Assembly (NCBI GenBank): GCA_034509425.1
Contig: JAVTVJ010000070.1
Span: 4,092,001 to 4,156,000 of the forward strand
Length of the DNA: 64,000 bases
Origin: Eopsaltria australis
Lineage: Eukaryota > Chordata > Aves > Passeriformes > Petroicidae
Direction: 5' to 3'
Below are positions 52,840 to 64,000 of this stretch, piece after piece. How positions within the stretch are numbered: position 1 is the stretch's first letter; every line of letters starts with the position of its first letter. The translations under genes and the position numbers were made by a program. The notes beneath the pieces are model-generated. The model worked only from the letters and a program-made list of their open reading frames with translations. It was not told where the DNA came from and searched no databases.

Positions 52840-55800
52840 GTATGTAAATGTTTTGCACCCAAGTCAGATTGATTGATTTGTTTGTTTATTTATTTATTTA
52901 TTTATTACTAAGATTCCAGTTTGGCTAATTTTGGATTGCCTAGGAAATTTTCCTGGCAGGGGGTTCATAGACAGCCTTGTACATCATTCAGTTTGCAAGG
53001 GTGATGATTGGCAAGAATGAAAGACCCAAGCAATTTCTGCTATTTTATGGGCAGTTTATGGCTGATCTACTACATTTCTAAGGAACAGGAATGTGATTTA
53101 CTCCATGTAGTGTCTGCCAAAAAAATTCCATGAAGTTCCTATAATTTAGTTAAGGGTATCACAGAAACTCTGACAAAATTTTTTGCCAAATTACATCAAC
53201 TCGTAGGGATGTGAAAGGAAAACAAGAACAAAAACACAAACCCCCTTTGCTTCTAGTTTTATCCCAAACCTTTTCATTGTCCTTGTATGGTTGATCCTCT
53301 TACATTAACACAATCCTTTCCTGCACAGTAATATTTAGTTGCTTACTTGTACTTTTTGTGTACAAGAAGATCTTTAAGTAAAACATCTGCTATGTCCCTT
53401 GTGTAAACACATGAGAAGTCTCCTTTTCTAGATGCTGAACTCTAACAGTATGCATAACTATATCCAGCCACCTCTTTAACTTTATTTTTGTCCTTTTGGA
53501 AATCAGGTCAAAGACTGAAATGAATGCTCCTTATCCTTGAAGTAGTACAGACTGCTATATCAAAAAGAACCCAATCAATAGGTTTCTTCACAAGGAAATA
53601 TCCATCCTTCCTGGTAGAACTGTGTTTTTCAGGCCTCAGAGACTCATTTAGGTGTGATCACAGGACACATAGATAGTTGTCTAGTGTGACTGACTGCTGG
53701 GATGCCAGAATGCTGTTATTATTCTTTAAGTATAAAGCTTATTCTTTCCAGAAGCAGAATGGCAGCACAAACAGCAAGCTTAGCTCTCTGCCTTTTCTTA
53801 CTCCTTTTTTTTAATGGAAGGAGCATCAAGGCCTCGAGACCCACATTTGTGCAGCAAAATTCAATTTTACCTGTAATGTGGATAAACCTTGAAACAGGCA
53901 GGATTATCGATTATGTTTGAAAACATTGCTCTATGGTGTTGTCTCCCATGGTAATGAAGTGTTCAAAAACATAGGTTTGAAAGGTTCTGATACATTGGTA
54001 CCTTGGAAAAGGGAGAGATTGGTTCCCAGGCTCACTGCTGAGAGAGCTTGAAAGAAAATACAAATGATAACTGCAGTCTTAAAGCCTTTAGCAATTAAAT
54101 GAAGGGCAAAAAACTCTATCATTTATGATTAGCATCTTATTCTAACATTCCACAGGTTAAAAGCACATCACTATTGTGAAGCACGACAAAATGTTGATAA
54201 CTACAGTTGGGGAAGGAAAATGACAGGGCTGTTAATGAAATTGTACATCAAAATTTTCACTGCTCTCTTGGCAAACTTTGAAATGACAGAGTTTAAGAAA
54301 CAGTGATGAAATGGTAAAATACTGTAGATCCAAGTAATATTTTAAATATAAATATATCAGCCTGTGGTCATCAAATGTTTAAACCAACAGCAACAGCTAT
54401 AGAGGTTCAGAAAATTCAGATTTTTAAAAGTTCCAAAGTTAACAGAGCAGATGGAGAGGAATTCTGTTTTCAGTGTGCTGTTTTCTCCACACTTATTTTC
54501 AGAAGGCTTCTTATGTATTCCTTCAAATGACAAAAAATAAGAATTAAATTACGAATCACAAAGAAAATCAGAGATTTAATAGAAGTATATGAAATCATGC
54601 TGGGAAGAAAAGTACAGGAAAATTAATTCAGTTGTGACAGTTAAGTATCAAATAAAATATTGGACCTCCTTTATCTAGCATTTATCCAAAAGGAATATAA
54701 TTTGATTTTTTTCTTGTGCAATATAAATCCATAAAGCCTAAATAAACCCTGAAAGCATCATCAGTGTTGACATTCTAGCTGCAAAGATACAAAAGAGATT
54801 TCTATTTCACTATTGTTTGCAACAGTTGTGTTGTATTTTTTCCCTCTTAATTTGAAAAATAATTATAAAAGTACAAATAGGGAAAAATATTTTAGTATCT
54901 CCTTCCCCTCTGTGCCTTTGTAGCCAATTTTGTGTCAGACCTGGAAGCCCAACTCTCTGTGAAGAGCTGTCACATCTGAAAGCTTCAGTCTCCCAATGAG
55001 ATGTATTCTGAAACTTCAAGCTACAGTGTGTGAAAATATTTTAAATAGCATGCAACACATCGTGTTCCTGGCATGATGGACGCAAAACTTGCTATCTTCT
55101 TTGCATCAATTACCTTGTCTTGAAGGCATTGGTGGGGAAAAATAAAGGTCACTTCTTATTTGAACTATAGTTGGGAGTTCTATCTTTTCACATCGCTTGT
55201 TTTCTAGTTTCAATCTGAATTGAAGTATTTCACAGTAAAGGTGATGAACATAAATGAAGCCCTCAATAACAAAGTTACATTGCCCTTTAAACACCCTGAG
55301 GAACAGGTTATCACACAGAGAGTTGCAGTTTGCTTATGGTGCTTTTTCTCTGACCTCATGGGTTATGTGGATGGTGGGTATGAAAACAACCAGTTCTAGT
55401 CTTCCTGTCATTTGTGTGTCTTGAGCCTCATAACTACTTATCACTTATGTACCTTGAATCTGTATTTGCCACCAATGAGTTGTTCATTTAAAAATCCTTT
55501 TAGAGCACAGACAGCTTCTGGAAGCACTTCTAAACCTGAAGGATTTTTAATTTCCCATTGAGAAGAAACATCTGTTTGTTGATGTCCTCCCAAGGCAGAG
55601 GATATGTAAGCTGAAAAAGAAGGAATAGAAAGGGGAAAAGAAACTTAAACACTGGTTTTGCCCTTTAAGAAAAGTCTCTTTAGACCTGCAGAAATTTCAA
55701 AAGTTATTTCTCAAATTGGTATAAAAGGTTAAATAGACTGCAAGCTCCCTGCATAGACAACTCAGGTGGCTTCTTAGAGGAGACAGCATGGGCCCAGAAA

Positions 55801-56118
55801 TTGTATGGCAGCACTCCTGCAGTTATGTCACAAGAGTGCACCTTCTCAGAAGTCTCTGCACTTCTGCAGTTGGTGCCTTTATTTTTCCCATTCTGTTCTC
55901 ATTGCTGCTACTTCAACCACAATTAACCTGTGCTTTATTGCTACTGGTTTTGGTTTCTTGGGGTTTTCCCTACCTGTCCTGCTCCATTGTGTCCACAGAT
56001 AACTGAGAGGTCACTGTACAGTAAAGGAATGATCCTTAGTCTGTTAGGGTTTGCACTCCAAATGTCACATAAAGGGATAACTTTTCCTCTGCTTTATTTT
56101 TTTCTGGCCCCCCTGAAG
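52840..56118 (+). other. LAMA2: Intron 21 of LAMA2
   Basis: About 3.3 kb, gtatgt...cctgaag. A TTTA-type microsatellite lies at 52867-52907, 27 bases after the donor. Nothing else recognised. The open frames near 55.8-56.1 kb run into exon 22 and are not independent genes. Confidence 0.88.
52867..52907. repeat. GATT/TTTG/TTTA tetranucleotide microsatellite
   Basis: A run of GATT, then TTTG, then about five TTTA units, close behind the exon 21 donor. A simple repeat, likely to vary in length between individuals. Confidence 0.9.
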
Positions 56119-56255
56119 CCTGTGACTGTTCACGCTTTGGCAATAACTGCGATCCCATCAGTGGCCGCTGTATCTGCCCTCCCAATACTGTTGGAGAGAT
56201 GTGTGAAAAATGTGCACCAAATCACTGGGGTCATACCATTGTCAGTGGCTGCAAG
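56119..56255 (+). CDS. LAMA2: LAMA2 exon 22: one LE repeat
   Basis: A 137-base exon. Two bases complete a Pro codon, and 45 codons follow, ending in phase 0 after GCK. It encodes CDCSRFGNNCDPISGRC, ICPPNTVGEMCEKCAPN and HWGHTIVSGCK. All eight cysteines of one LE repeat are present. The acceptor is CCCCCCTGAAG, with GAAG rather than the usual CAG but a good pyrimidine tract, and the donor is AAG|gtgagt. Human has CSHLGNNCDPKTGRCICPPNTIGEKC. The reading frame is confirmed by exons 21 and 23 on either side. Confidence 0.97.
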
Positions 56256-58708
56256 GTGAGTGGATTTCTATTTTCTCTATGTGCATTATGTCTTTTGCAA
56301 TAATTTATAGCTGGAACACAGGTTTTGGTTTGTAAATCACGGTTTTCCTCCATACTGCAAGTTTTGGTGTGAGGCTGTAGTGTAAATGTTGGCAATCTGT
56401 TACTGCACTACAGACTACTAGGTCTCAGATTTGCAGCCTATAACACAAAACACTCTGTTGATTCTGCTGTCCCACTGAGTCAGTGTCCTGTTGAACCTGA
56501 TTTTATTTTATTACAGCTATGTTTAATGTGATTGAGGAGATTACCACAGTATTGAATGATGTATGTAGATGGGTATTTACAGACAATCAGCAGTCCCTTT
56601 GGGGGACAAATTTACTTTGGCCTTAATGGTGACACCACTAGGAATTTGTACTCAAAGTTTGCTTGAGAAAGGCTTCAATTTGTGCATAAAAGACAGCAAG
56701 CAGAAAATGAAAGGAACACGCAGCTTAGTTGTAAATTGCACTTTATCCCTGTGTTCTTAAGGGGGAAATAAACCTTATCATTAGCCTTTAAATCCTTCAT
56801 GTTCTAATGTCCAACACAGAGTTAAAATATCTGAAGAGAATGTAGAAGAAATAGGAAAACAATGATAGAATGTCAAGGAAGCCATGAAAGCTGTTGTTAC
56901 TGTCCTTGAGTTGAGGGGTGCAGTATTTGGCTAAAGCTGAAAACTGGTGACAGTGGACATGGTGCAAAGTTCAAACGCCTTCTTCCTCCCCGCTGTGCTC
57001 CTTGATGATAACAGATTTATAGTACTGCTACGATTACTCCAGAAAACTATATCTTTTTTGAACATAGTCATACACCATTAATACTTGTTCTTTAAAGGCT
57101 GTTAGTCATGTAGCTCAGGCTGCAGCGCAATTGACAAGGATGATTTCTTTTTTACAAAAACTCCTGTGAAACCTCTGCGGTGCTGCTGTGATATAGACTC
57201 TTGGCTTCTGAAACCAGACTAATGAGGTTGAAGACCTCAGTTTGAGCTCTGGAGTATATTCTCTGATTGTTTTTTATGTGAGCACATTAGTATGACAGTT
57301 CCATGGCACTGTCTAAATTAATGATGATCTATCAGCGCACATCTCTTTCAGTATGTTGCAGCTAATTTCTGCAAAGTGAGATGTGAATCTCCTGCTTTGC
57401 AGTCTTTGTAGAAGATTTCTGAGGCTGTTTTAAGTCTGGGATAGAGAGCATTGCAGAAAACTGCATAAACCAAACACAGCATCTGATTGTAATTTAGGTT
57501 TTGATATTGCACACCAAGCTATTTCAGGGAATGGTGAACAATTTGCTTTCTAAGCTTTGTGTTCAAATATATCTTGTAGTATGAAGTTCTTTCTGTCAGA
57601 AAGTTTTATTTTTTAGGTTAGGTAGTTGTCTTGCAGACCAATCTTTATCCAGTGGTTAAATAGTGTCTCTGGCATTCAGTAAAGATTTCATCTGTATATT
57701 TCCTGTATATGTTCACCTTCTTTATAAATGGTGTTTTCAGATCAAAGGTGCTCTAAGTAGTCATGTCATAAACAGTTTTGCTTAGAAACTGAATCCACAT
57801 TTTCTTCCTCTCATTTTCAGCTTTGTGTCTGTAATTTTAGCAAGTCTTTCCATGTCAGTTACTGTGGTAACCTGTACTGCTGGCACTGAGTTTGTTTCTG
57901 TAAGCTGAACTTCTCCATATGATATTCTGGTCACACCAGTGATTCCAGCCAATGTCCTGTATTAACTGTGCAGTACTGCCACAGTAATAGCACTGAGGGA
58001 TTCTTCTGTTCTTTGGAAGTCTGCTGTTTCCCTTGCTACTTCTGTATTCAATATCTAACCACCCTGGCAAAGCACCTATTTCTGTTCTCACTTTCCTGCA
58101 CAAGTCTTATTCTGTGAGCAAGTTTACTTCCAAATATATCACAGGACTAAATCTCTAGCCCTTACTGTGTAAATTACTGTCATCTAGGAGTCTTGTTTGT
58201 ACAAAGAGGATAGTTGCCTGTCTGATGGATGAGTAATAGACATTGAACTAGATACCTGGAACCACTGAACCAATTGCTCCTGAGCAATTTCAATTTTAGG
58301 AAAGTGTTCTGAACATGCCTGCAGAGAATTTACATACAAAATACTTCTTAGAGAATGCTTGTAGTTTCTGAGTCATTTTTGTCCACAAAGTATTCCAATG
58401 TCCTTGACCCTTTTGGGTTTATTTGTTTTCAGTGGCTTACTTATCAGTGATAAGTAATACCTATCAAAAAAATCCCACCAGTGTTGTAAACATATTTAGT
58501 GTAAATGCTTGACCCACGTTGAATAAAAATAAATTACTGGCCTTATAATTTAGAGATGTTATTTTTACACAGTGGAAAGTCACTGCTGTGTTTTATTTAT
58601 AGATACTTAAAACACATGAATTGCTTTTTGGTTGGGTTTTGGTTCTGGTTTTAGTTTTTTTTTTCAGAAGCACAATTGCAATTGTCTCCTTGTTTCTCTC
58701 CTTTCCAG
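56256..58708 (+). other. LAMA2: Intron 22 of LAMA2
   Basis: About 2.5 kb, gtgagt...cctttccag. No repeat, coding exon or RNA gene recognised. A minus-strand open frame at 57855-58103 looks like chance. Confidence 0.88.
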
Positions 58709-58942
58709 CCCTGTGAATGCAGCCTCATTGGAGCCCTAAGTTCTCAGTGTGACTTAAATACAGGCTGTTGCTTCTGCCGCCCTGAATTCTCTGGGGAAAA
58801 ATGCACTGAGTGCAGGTTGGGCTACTGGAATTATCCACATTGTGTTGCTTGTCAGTGCTTCTCGGCTGGGACGGATCCACAGAGCTGTGATACAGAGGGG
58901 AAGTGCTCATGCATTGATCATTCTGGCCAGTGCAGCTGCAAG
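58709..58942 (+). CDS. LAMA2: LAMA2 exon 23: LE repeats
   Basis: A 234-base exon of 78 codons, phase 0 at both ends. It encodes PCECSLIGALSSQCDLNTGC, CFCRPEFSGEKCTECRLG, YWNYPHCVACQCFSAGTD and PQSCDTEGKCSCIDHSGQCSCK. That is one full LE repeat and most of the next. The first repeat reads NTGCCFC where the family has TGQCxC, giving an additional cysteine (codon 58766-58768). Human has NVNTGQCNC as I recall. The second repeat is one residue shorter than human (human has KK before the CSC). The acceptor is CTTTCCAG and the donor AAG|gtagga, slightly weak. Confidence 0.97.
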
Positions 58943-59499
58943 GTAGGACAATGAAGGTTGTAAAATGATCTTATAACTGCTGAGAAGTTCATTTCTGATT
59001 TCATTGATGCTTGCACTTATTTGTTCAAACAATATATGCAGAACAATCTCCTTGGTTTTCATAGCACATTTGCGAACTGATGTGGGAGGCATCCAACATA
59101 AAGAAAGACTTAAGGGCTTAGTTGCTTAAGTTGAAAAAGCAACTTAAGTTGCCCTTTCACATACTGATACTTGCCAGAATAGCATCCTTTTAGACTTTTT
59201 TCCCCAATTTTTATTTCTCTCTGTTCTTACAGAACTGTTGCCAGTTCATCCCCATAATACAATTCTTGTTCAGATACTGGGCACAATAAAAGCAAACACA
59301 TCAGTAATCACAGTATGCCACAGTGCTAATTCAAAGTACATTTACTTAGAGAGTCAATATTCATCATTTCATGCGTAGAATTCACTGCAATAGTATCTGT
59401 TCTGAGTAGACTGCGTCCAATTCAGGATCACTAAAGCAAAGACTTTTGGCATCATAACCCACAGCATTCTTATTTGGAATTGTGCTTGAAAGAACAGCA

Positions 59500-60503
59500 C
59501 ACTTAGGTTGTTTGAGAATTGGCTGGATTACTGGGCTTACAGGACAGTAATCAGTGGCTTGATATGCAGCTGGTAGCCAGCAAGCAGACTATCCCAGAGC
59601 CAATACCTTTATCAGTGACACAGATGACAGAATTCATGATCAGCACATTTGAAAATACTGCTGACTTGGAGGAGGTCAAGGTTGACATGCTGAACAGTAG
59701 AATTACAGTCTAGAGAGCTCTTGAAAAGTCTGATGACTGGGAAGATAGAAAGGTCGTTAACTGGAGTGGAATGGCCTCAAGAACCAAGAATCAAGAAAAG
59801 TACAGTTTGGGAGCAAAAAGCCTGAGTGGCAATCCTGCTGGAAAGCACAATATAAACCAACCATATACTCTCATGGTAAATAAGGCAAACTTCCCATTGA
59901 GCTGGATGCAGTGAGCAGAGTGGACCATGCAGCTGCAAGGTAGGACATCACAAAGAGCATGGCGAGCAGGGGAAAGGCTTTAGCTACTCGGTGCTCACCT
60001 CTTACTGTAGTCAGTGCTGGTAAGATTGCTCTTGGAAATGATGTCCAGTTTTAGAACCTGATTCAAAAGCAATGTTGAGAATTTGGAGAGGATCCAGAGA
60101 AGAGTCTCACAGCAGATGATCTGTAGGCATGTACTGAGAGAACTAGACTCTCTCTTAGTCTGAAAAAAAAGGGCTAATAAGAGGAAATGCAATTACAACC
60201 TATATAGCCACTTCAAAGAGTAGTTGATGTAATCAAGTCCTTTGCGATGATGGCAGAAGATGTAACTAGGGACAACAGTGCAAATGGGAGCTTTGGAATT
60301 TTGGGTTGGATATTAGAAAAAAATCAGAGTTATGCAGCATTGGTACACATTATCCAGAAACATTTGGAATCTCCATTCTATGAGATTTTCAAGAACTGGC
60401 TGGGAAGAGGGGTGGGTAACCTGGTCTAGAATTGGTGATAATCTTGCTTCTAGAAGGAGGTTTTTTTAAAGTGACCCCTAGAGGTTCTTTCTATGATTTA
60501 GAT
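59500..60503 (+). mobile_element. Old CR1 LINE fragment, sense
   Basis: A strongly diverged CR1 3' portion. Recognisable pieces in order are an RT-region stretch (GACTTGGAGGAGGTCAAGG, GACATGCTGAACAGTAGAAT), GATGTCCAGTTTTAGAACC, GAGAGGATCCAGAGAAGAG, TTGGGTTGGATATTAGAAAA, and a final CTTTCTATGATT. The order and spacing follow the CR1 3' end. It carries many stops, so it is ancient. Boundaries are approximate. Confidence 0.7.
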
Positions 60504-60634
60504 TCATTCTTCTTCTTTAGGTCTCTATTGACACAAAGAGCTAGTAAAATGGAAGGGTGAATTTAAATTACTGAATTGCCAGGTAATTATTTTGTTAAAT
60601 GGGTAACAGTCACTTAATTCTGAGTTTCAAGACT

Positions 60635-61026
60635 CAGAACTGTAGAATAAATGAGGTTGGAAGTGACCTATGGCGGTCATCTCATCCATCACCTTGTCTG
60701 AAAGACACTGCTGAGGCAGTGCTTCCAAGGATGGGGAGAGATAGCACAACTTCTTTGTGCAAATTGTACCCTTCCATTTTTCTGGCATATTTGTACAGAA
60801 AGCATCATGTTCTGTTTCACAAATACATTCATTTGATGATGACACCATAAGAAAACAGAAGTGAGTTGACCACATAGACTGTCTAAATAAAACTCAGTGC
60901 TATTTGCCCTGTGCCAGCCTCTGAAATGCAGAAATGGAAGTACCTCAATTCTATCAGCCTCTCTTGATACATGAGCAGCAGCCCCTCTTACCATCTCGGT
61001 GCCCCATTTCTGGATTAGGTCCAGCA
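60635..61026 (-). mobile_element. Old CR1 LINE fragment, antisense
   Basis: It begins with a diverged reverse CR1 3' end (AGAACTGTAGAATAAATGAGG, TTGGAAGTGACC) and passes through CCAAGGATGGGGAGAGATAG. It ends with a block matching the RT C-terminal coding part (CAGCCTCTCTTGATACATGAG, ATTTCTGGATTAGGTCCAGC). It is much more diverged than the copy that directly follows. Confidence 0.65.
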
Positions 61027-61028
61027 TG

Positions 61029-61170
61029 TCACAGAATTACAGAATTGGTCGGGTTCATCTAGTCCAACGCCCCTGCTCAGGCAGGGTCCCCTCGAGCACG
61101 TGGCTCAGGGTTGTGTCCAGACTGCTATCTCCAGAAAAGGAGACTCCACAGCTTCCCTGGGTCATCTTTC
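61029..61170 (-). mobile_element. Short CR1 LINE 3' fragment, antisense
   Basis: CACAGAATTACAGAATTGGT, CATCTAGTCCAACGCCCCTG, CTCAGGCAGGGTCCCCTCGA and GACTCCACAGCTTCCCTGGG form the CR1 3' untranslated region in minus orientation, heavily 5'-truncated. It abuts the older fragment in the same orientation, so it may have inserted at or near that element. Confidence 0.8.
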
Positions 61171-62531
61171 TTGTAGCTCTTGTAAGCATTAAGTAGAAAG
61201 AGTGGGGGTTGATGGCATTTTAAAATAGAAGTGTTTCTCTGTTGATTCTTTTAAGGCTAATGATACAGTTGCTTCTATGTTTCTCTGAGTGCAAATGAAC
61301 ATTATGTATTTAACTGATGATTAATGATAAAGAAGTGCAATTGACATGAAACAAAATTCAAAGCAAGTAAAAATCACTGTTTATGAGAGAAAATGGACAA
61401 ATAATACTGAATTAAGTAAGTATTTTTCCCCTAGAATTTTAATCTAAGGTTATATTTAAATCTATGGTTGGTTAATCTTTTGTGTAACTTTTTTTGAAAG
61501 AGTTATACATTGAAGAAACAAGATTTTTATGAAATGGTAATCGTTCCCCTTTAAACCTGACGTTACAGCTGCAGAAATGAGCTCTCAAAGGCTCAGGAGC
61601 CTCATTGTCAAGCCCTGACAAAAAGCAGCATAATCTAAGCCAAATACAGCGTATGAACATTTGTTGATAGAGTTACATGTGGAAATGAGGGTTAGAACTG
61701 GTAAATCCTGAGGGATAATGTTGGTTTCTTGTATAAGCTTTGGAAAGTTTAATTTTTTTTTTTTAGATTGGCTTCTTCACACTGGTCTCAAGAGAGCAAA
61801 AAAGGTGTGTGGGGAGCAAAAGCCAACCAATGCTTTCATATTGGTGATTTTTTTTTTCTTTTTAATACCTTGGTCTCAGTATGAAAATGGTTTTAAAAGG
61901 TTCTGCATAAATTATTGTGTATCTGCCCTATCTGGAATAGCTTTTTATTTGGACTAATTGAAAAATGAAAATAAAAGCATTGACATTACAACAGTGAAAC
62001 ATTTCAGCCTTGTTAATACTGTTCAATGATGTGGAAAACAATCATGAAGAGGAGAAAGCTTTTCTCTACAGAATTTCCATTAAAATACATTTCTCAGCAA
62101 GAGCATTTAGTGCTGTACCTTAAATATCTGAACATGTCAATGCTAATTCGTATTAAACAGAAGCTTGATTAACATGGGCAATTTCAGAACAACTTATTCT
62201 TCTTATCTTATCAATCAGTTATTGAGCATGTCATGCCCAAAGTGCCATTTAATTTTTCTGTGCTTACAACTTTCAGTGTGAAGCCAGCATCTATTGCTCA
62301 GAGCTACTCAGTGGATACAAATGCAAATGCCTTAATTACATTAATTACATATGTTTGCATACACACGTGATAAGAAGCTGGAGAGTTCCTTGAATATTTC
62401 CTAAGGCTTATTATTATTTCTTGTTGCACCCTGTTATTATCATTACAGTATGATTTTCTTTTTCTGTTGCTACCTTGAAATAAAACTTGATTTTTTTTTT
62501 TCCCCTTTTAAAAATACTCTCTCTCTTCCAG

Positions 62532-62675
62532 GTTAATGTGGAAGGTGTCCGCTGTGACAGGTGCAAGTCTGGTACATTTGGTCTCTCTGCCAGAAACCCA
62601 CTTGGCTGCAGCAGTTGCTTTTGCTTTGGCCTGACTACCCAGTGCAGCGAGGCAAGGGGGCTGAGCCGCGTGTGG
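62532..62675 (+). CDS. LAMA2: LAMA2 exon 24: end of LE rod, start of L4b domain
   Basis: A 144-base exon of 48 codons, phase 0 at both ends. It encodes VNVEGVRCDRCKSGTFGL, SARNPLGCSSCFCFGLTTQC and SEARGLSRVW. It completes the last full LE repeat and opens the split repeat that the second laminin IV type A domain interrupts. CFCFGxTTQCSEAxGL is the standard entry into L4b. The acceptor is CTCTTCCAG and the donor TGG|gtgagt. Human has NPLGCSSCYCFGTTTQCSEAKGL. The next exon is not in the window. Confidence 0.97.
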
Positions 62676-64000
62676 GTGAGTAGGAAGCTGCTGAGCCATG
62701 TAATGCGATAATGTTGTTTCCTGCTGGCATCTTTTAGTCAGGCACTGAGAGGTAGCTAGAAAATGGCCAAACATTTAAGCAATCACTTTCCTCTTTATGC
62801 TTTGAGGAGTAGTGAGAGCGATATGTTCCATTAGGCAATCAGGGTCAAGACATTAAAAGGAAATAAGTAGATGAGAAAATGAGTGATAGGATAGCTGACA
62901 TCCAGCCAAAGTAAAGCTATTAAACCCCAAGAAAGGGCAAGCTAGTCATGTGGGGAAATTATGCGATCCAATGCATTGCAACATAATCCCTGGTACATGA
63001 TACACAGTTTACCCAGGTGTATTCAAGGGTCACAGATGCTTGTTGTCCAGCATAAATTTCCCATAGTTCAGTTAATCTGTTTATTTTCCTTGTTGGCTTT
63101 GTTGTTTTGGTGGGATTTTCTTTTATTTTTAAAAAAGAGCTTATTGAAGCTATATTTAAATTCAAGCACGGAAAGGTGTAATCCATCAGAGCAAACAAAG
63201 AGCTCTACATCTGTTTGTGGAAGGGGGCCTTGAGACTTCTGCTGGATTGATAAATAAGGCAGACTGGATGTCTCCATTTATCTGTACAACAAGCACAAAA
63301 CACACATTGAGACTGCTGCCATGCCAGCTCCTCAGTTGCATTCTGGAGGAGAGATTTCTAAGAAAATGATTAGTTCTGCTCCCATGTCTGGTCAGTCATA
63401 TCTCTGCTAAAAAGAATGCCAGCCATAGAAGGATTGTCTGCCTAATGCAAATCAGCCAAAGCCCCAGACCAGTCATGTACAAGCATCAGTTAGATAAGGA
63501 TACTTTAGGCTGAAATCAAGTTAATCTCTCTTGCTTAATATAATATGGATGGCACTTATTCTCCCCTTCACTATTCAATCCCATAGCACCTCTTTCCCTT
63601 CCCAGTGGGTGAAGTGATTTATTATGATCTGACCCAGTTTTTCTCATTATTTCAGTTGTGCCCATCATACGCTGCTAGACTGGAGATGAAAGGCTGTAGA
63701 AGGCTGACAAGTTATAAAATTTGATCAAGTTCCATAACAGCAACAGTTCTGGATAATTGTGCTTTGACCTTTGTGGCAGCTCAAAGCAGAAACAATTTAA
63801 ACCTCCTGATTATTTTGTTTCTCTTGATTAATTTCCTTTTGTATTTATGCTCATATCTAAAGTGTATGTCCATGTCACATCTAGTACTTGGTACTCTGAT
63901 CTATTTCCAAATTTATACAGAACTGTAAAATAAGTGGCACTATGTTCTGCCAACTGCTACTGGCTATTTTGGATACTCTCAAGTGTTTCAAATGACATTA
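62676..64000 (+). other. LAMA2: Intron 24 of LAMA2 (5' part)
   Basis: Consensus donor gtgagt, followed by 1.3 kb with no coding or repeat signal recognised. I looked for the following L4b exon (human PFYWKLPEQF region) and found none, so the intron continues beyond the window. Confidence 0.85.

Larger units (their letters stand above)
58943..62531 (+). other. LAMA2: Intron 23 of LAMA2
   Basis: About 3.6 kb, gtagga...cttccag. It holds a cluster of three CR1 fragments (about 59500-61170) and, at about 62090-62370, a stretch with homeodomain- and POU-type motifs that may be conserved noncoding sequence (see findings). Confidence 0.88.
1..64000 (+). other. LAMA2: LAMA2 locus, internal slice (laminin alpha-2 chain)
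   Basis: The whole window lies inside one gene. Twelve exons on the plus strand read through in one frame (591 codons) with matching phases and GT-AG introns. The protein matches the laminin alpha-2 chain over L4a, the LE rod and the start of L4b. Diagnostic stretches such as WPQHRRVNGTIFGG (exon 16), CPLNIPSNNFSPTCH (17/18) and CNCNSFGSKSFDC (21) are close to human LAMA2 and differ clearly from LAMA1 as I recall both. The chain assembles with beta and gamma chains into laminin-211/221 in muscle, nerve and other basement membranes, where it links dystroglycan and integrins to the matrix. The promoter, the first twelve exons and everything after exon 24 lie outside. Exon numbers are by alignment to human from memory. 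Confidence 0.95.

Noticed and set aside
57855..58103. Minus-strand frame with QCYYCGS, also V-segment-like
   Set aside because: Same reasoning: an isolated short motif with no supporting structure.

Overview
The window is vertebrate nuclear DNA, most likely from a bird. It consists of long AT-rich introns, GT-AG introns around short cysteine-rich exons, and several copies of CR1 LINEs with the CR1-type 3' end (repeats of ATTCTATG). CR1 is the dominant LINE of birds and also occurs in other sauropsids, so the species cannot be fixed from this window alone.

One gene explains the coding content: the plus-strand gene for the laminin alpha-2 chain (LAMA2, merosin heavy chain), seen as an internal slice with neither end. 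Twelve consecutive constitutive exons run from 13548 to 62675. They join in one continuous frame of 1,773 bases (591 codons), and all splice phases agree. By alignment to the human protein from memory they match human exons 13 to 24, roughly residues 595 to 1186. Exons 13-15 encode the C-terminal part of the first laminin IV type A (L4a) domain. Exons 15-24 encode the rod of laminin-type EGF-like (LE) repeats between the two L4 domains. Exon 24 ends as the second L4 domain begins. The product is an extracellular basement-membrane subunit of laminin-211/221.

The main surprise is in intron 20. At 49014-49160 there is an additional LE-like exon, open, phase 0-0 and flanked by an acceptor and a possible donor. 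Its inclusion between exons 20 and 21 would insert one whole extra LE repeat in frame, but one of the eight expected cysteines is a serine. It is either an unannotated alternative exon or a decaying duplicate. A second oddity is an extra cysteine in the first LE repeat of exon 23.

Layout: 1-13547 intron 12 (partial, three CR1 3' ends); 13548-24155 exons 13-16; 24156-37243 exons 17-18, with a roughly 1.9 kb broken CR1 in intron 16; 37244-48002 exons 19-20; 48003-52658 intron 20 with the extra LE exon and a minus-strand CR1; 52659-62675 exons 21-24, with a cluster of three CR1 fragments in intron 23; 62676-64000 start of intron 24. I found no RNA gene, CRISPR array, second protein-coding gene or gene nested in an intron.
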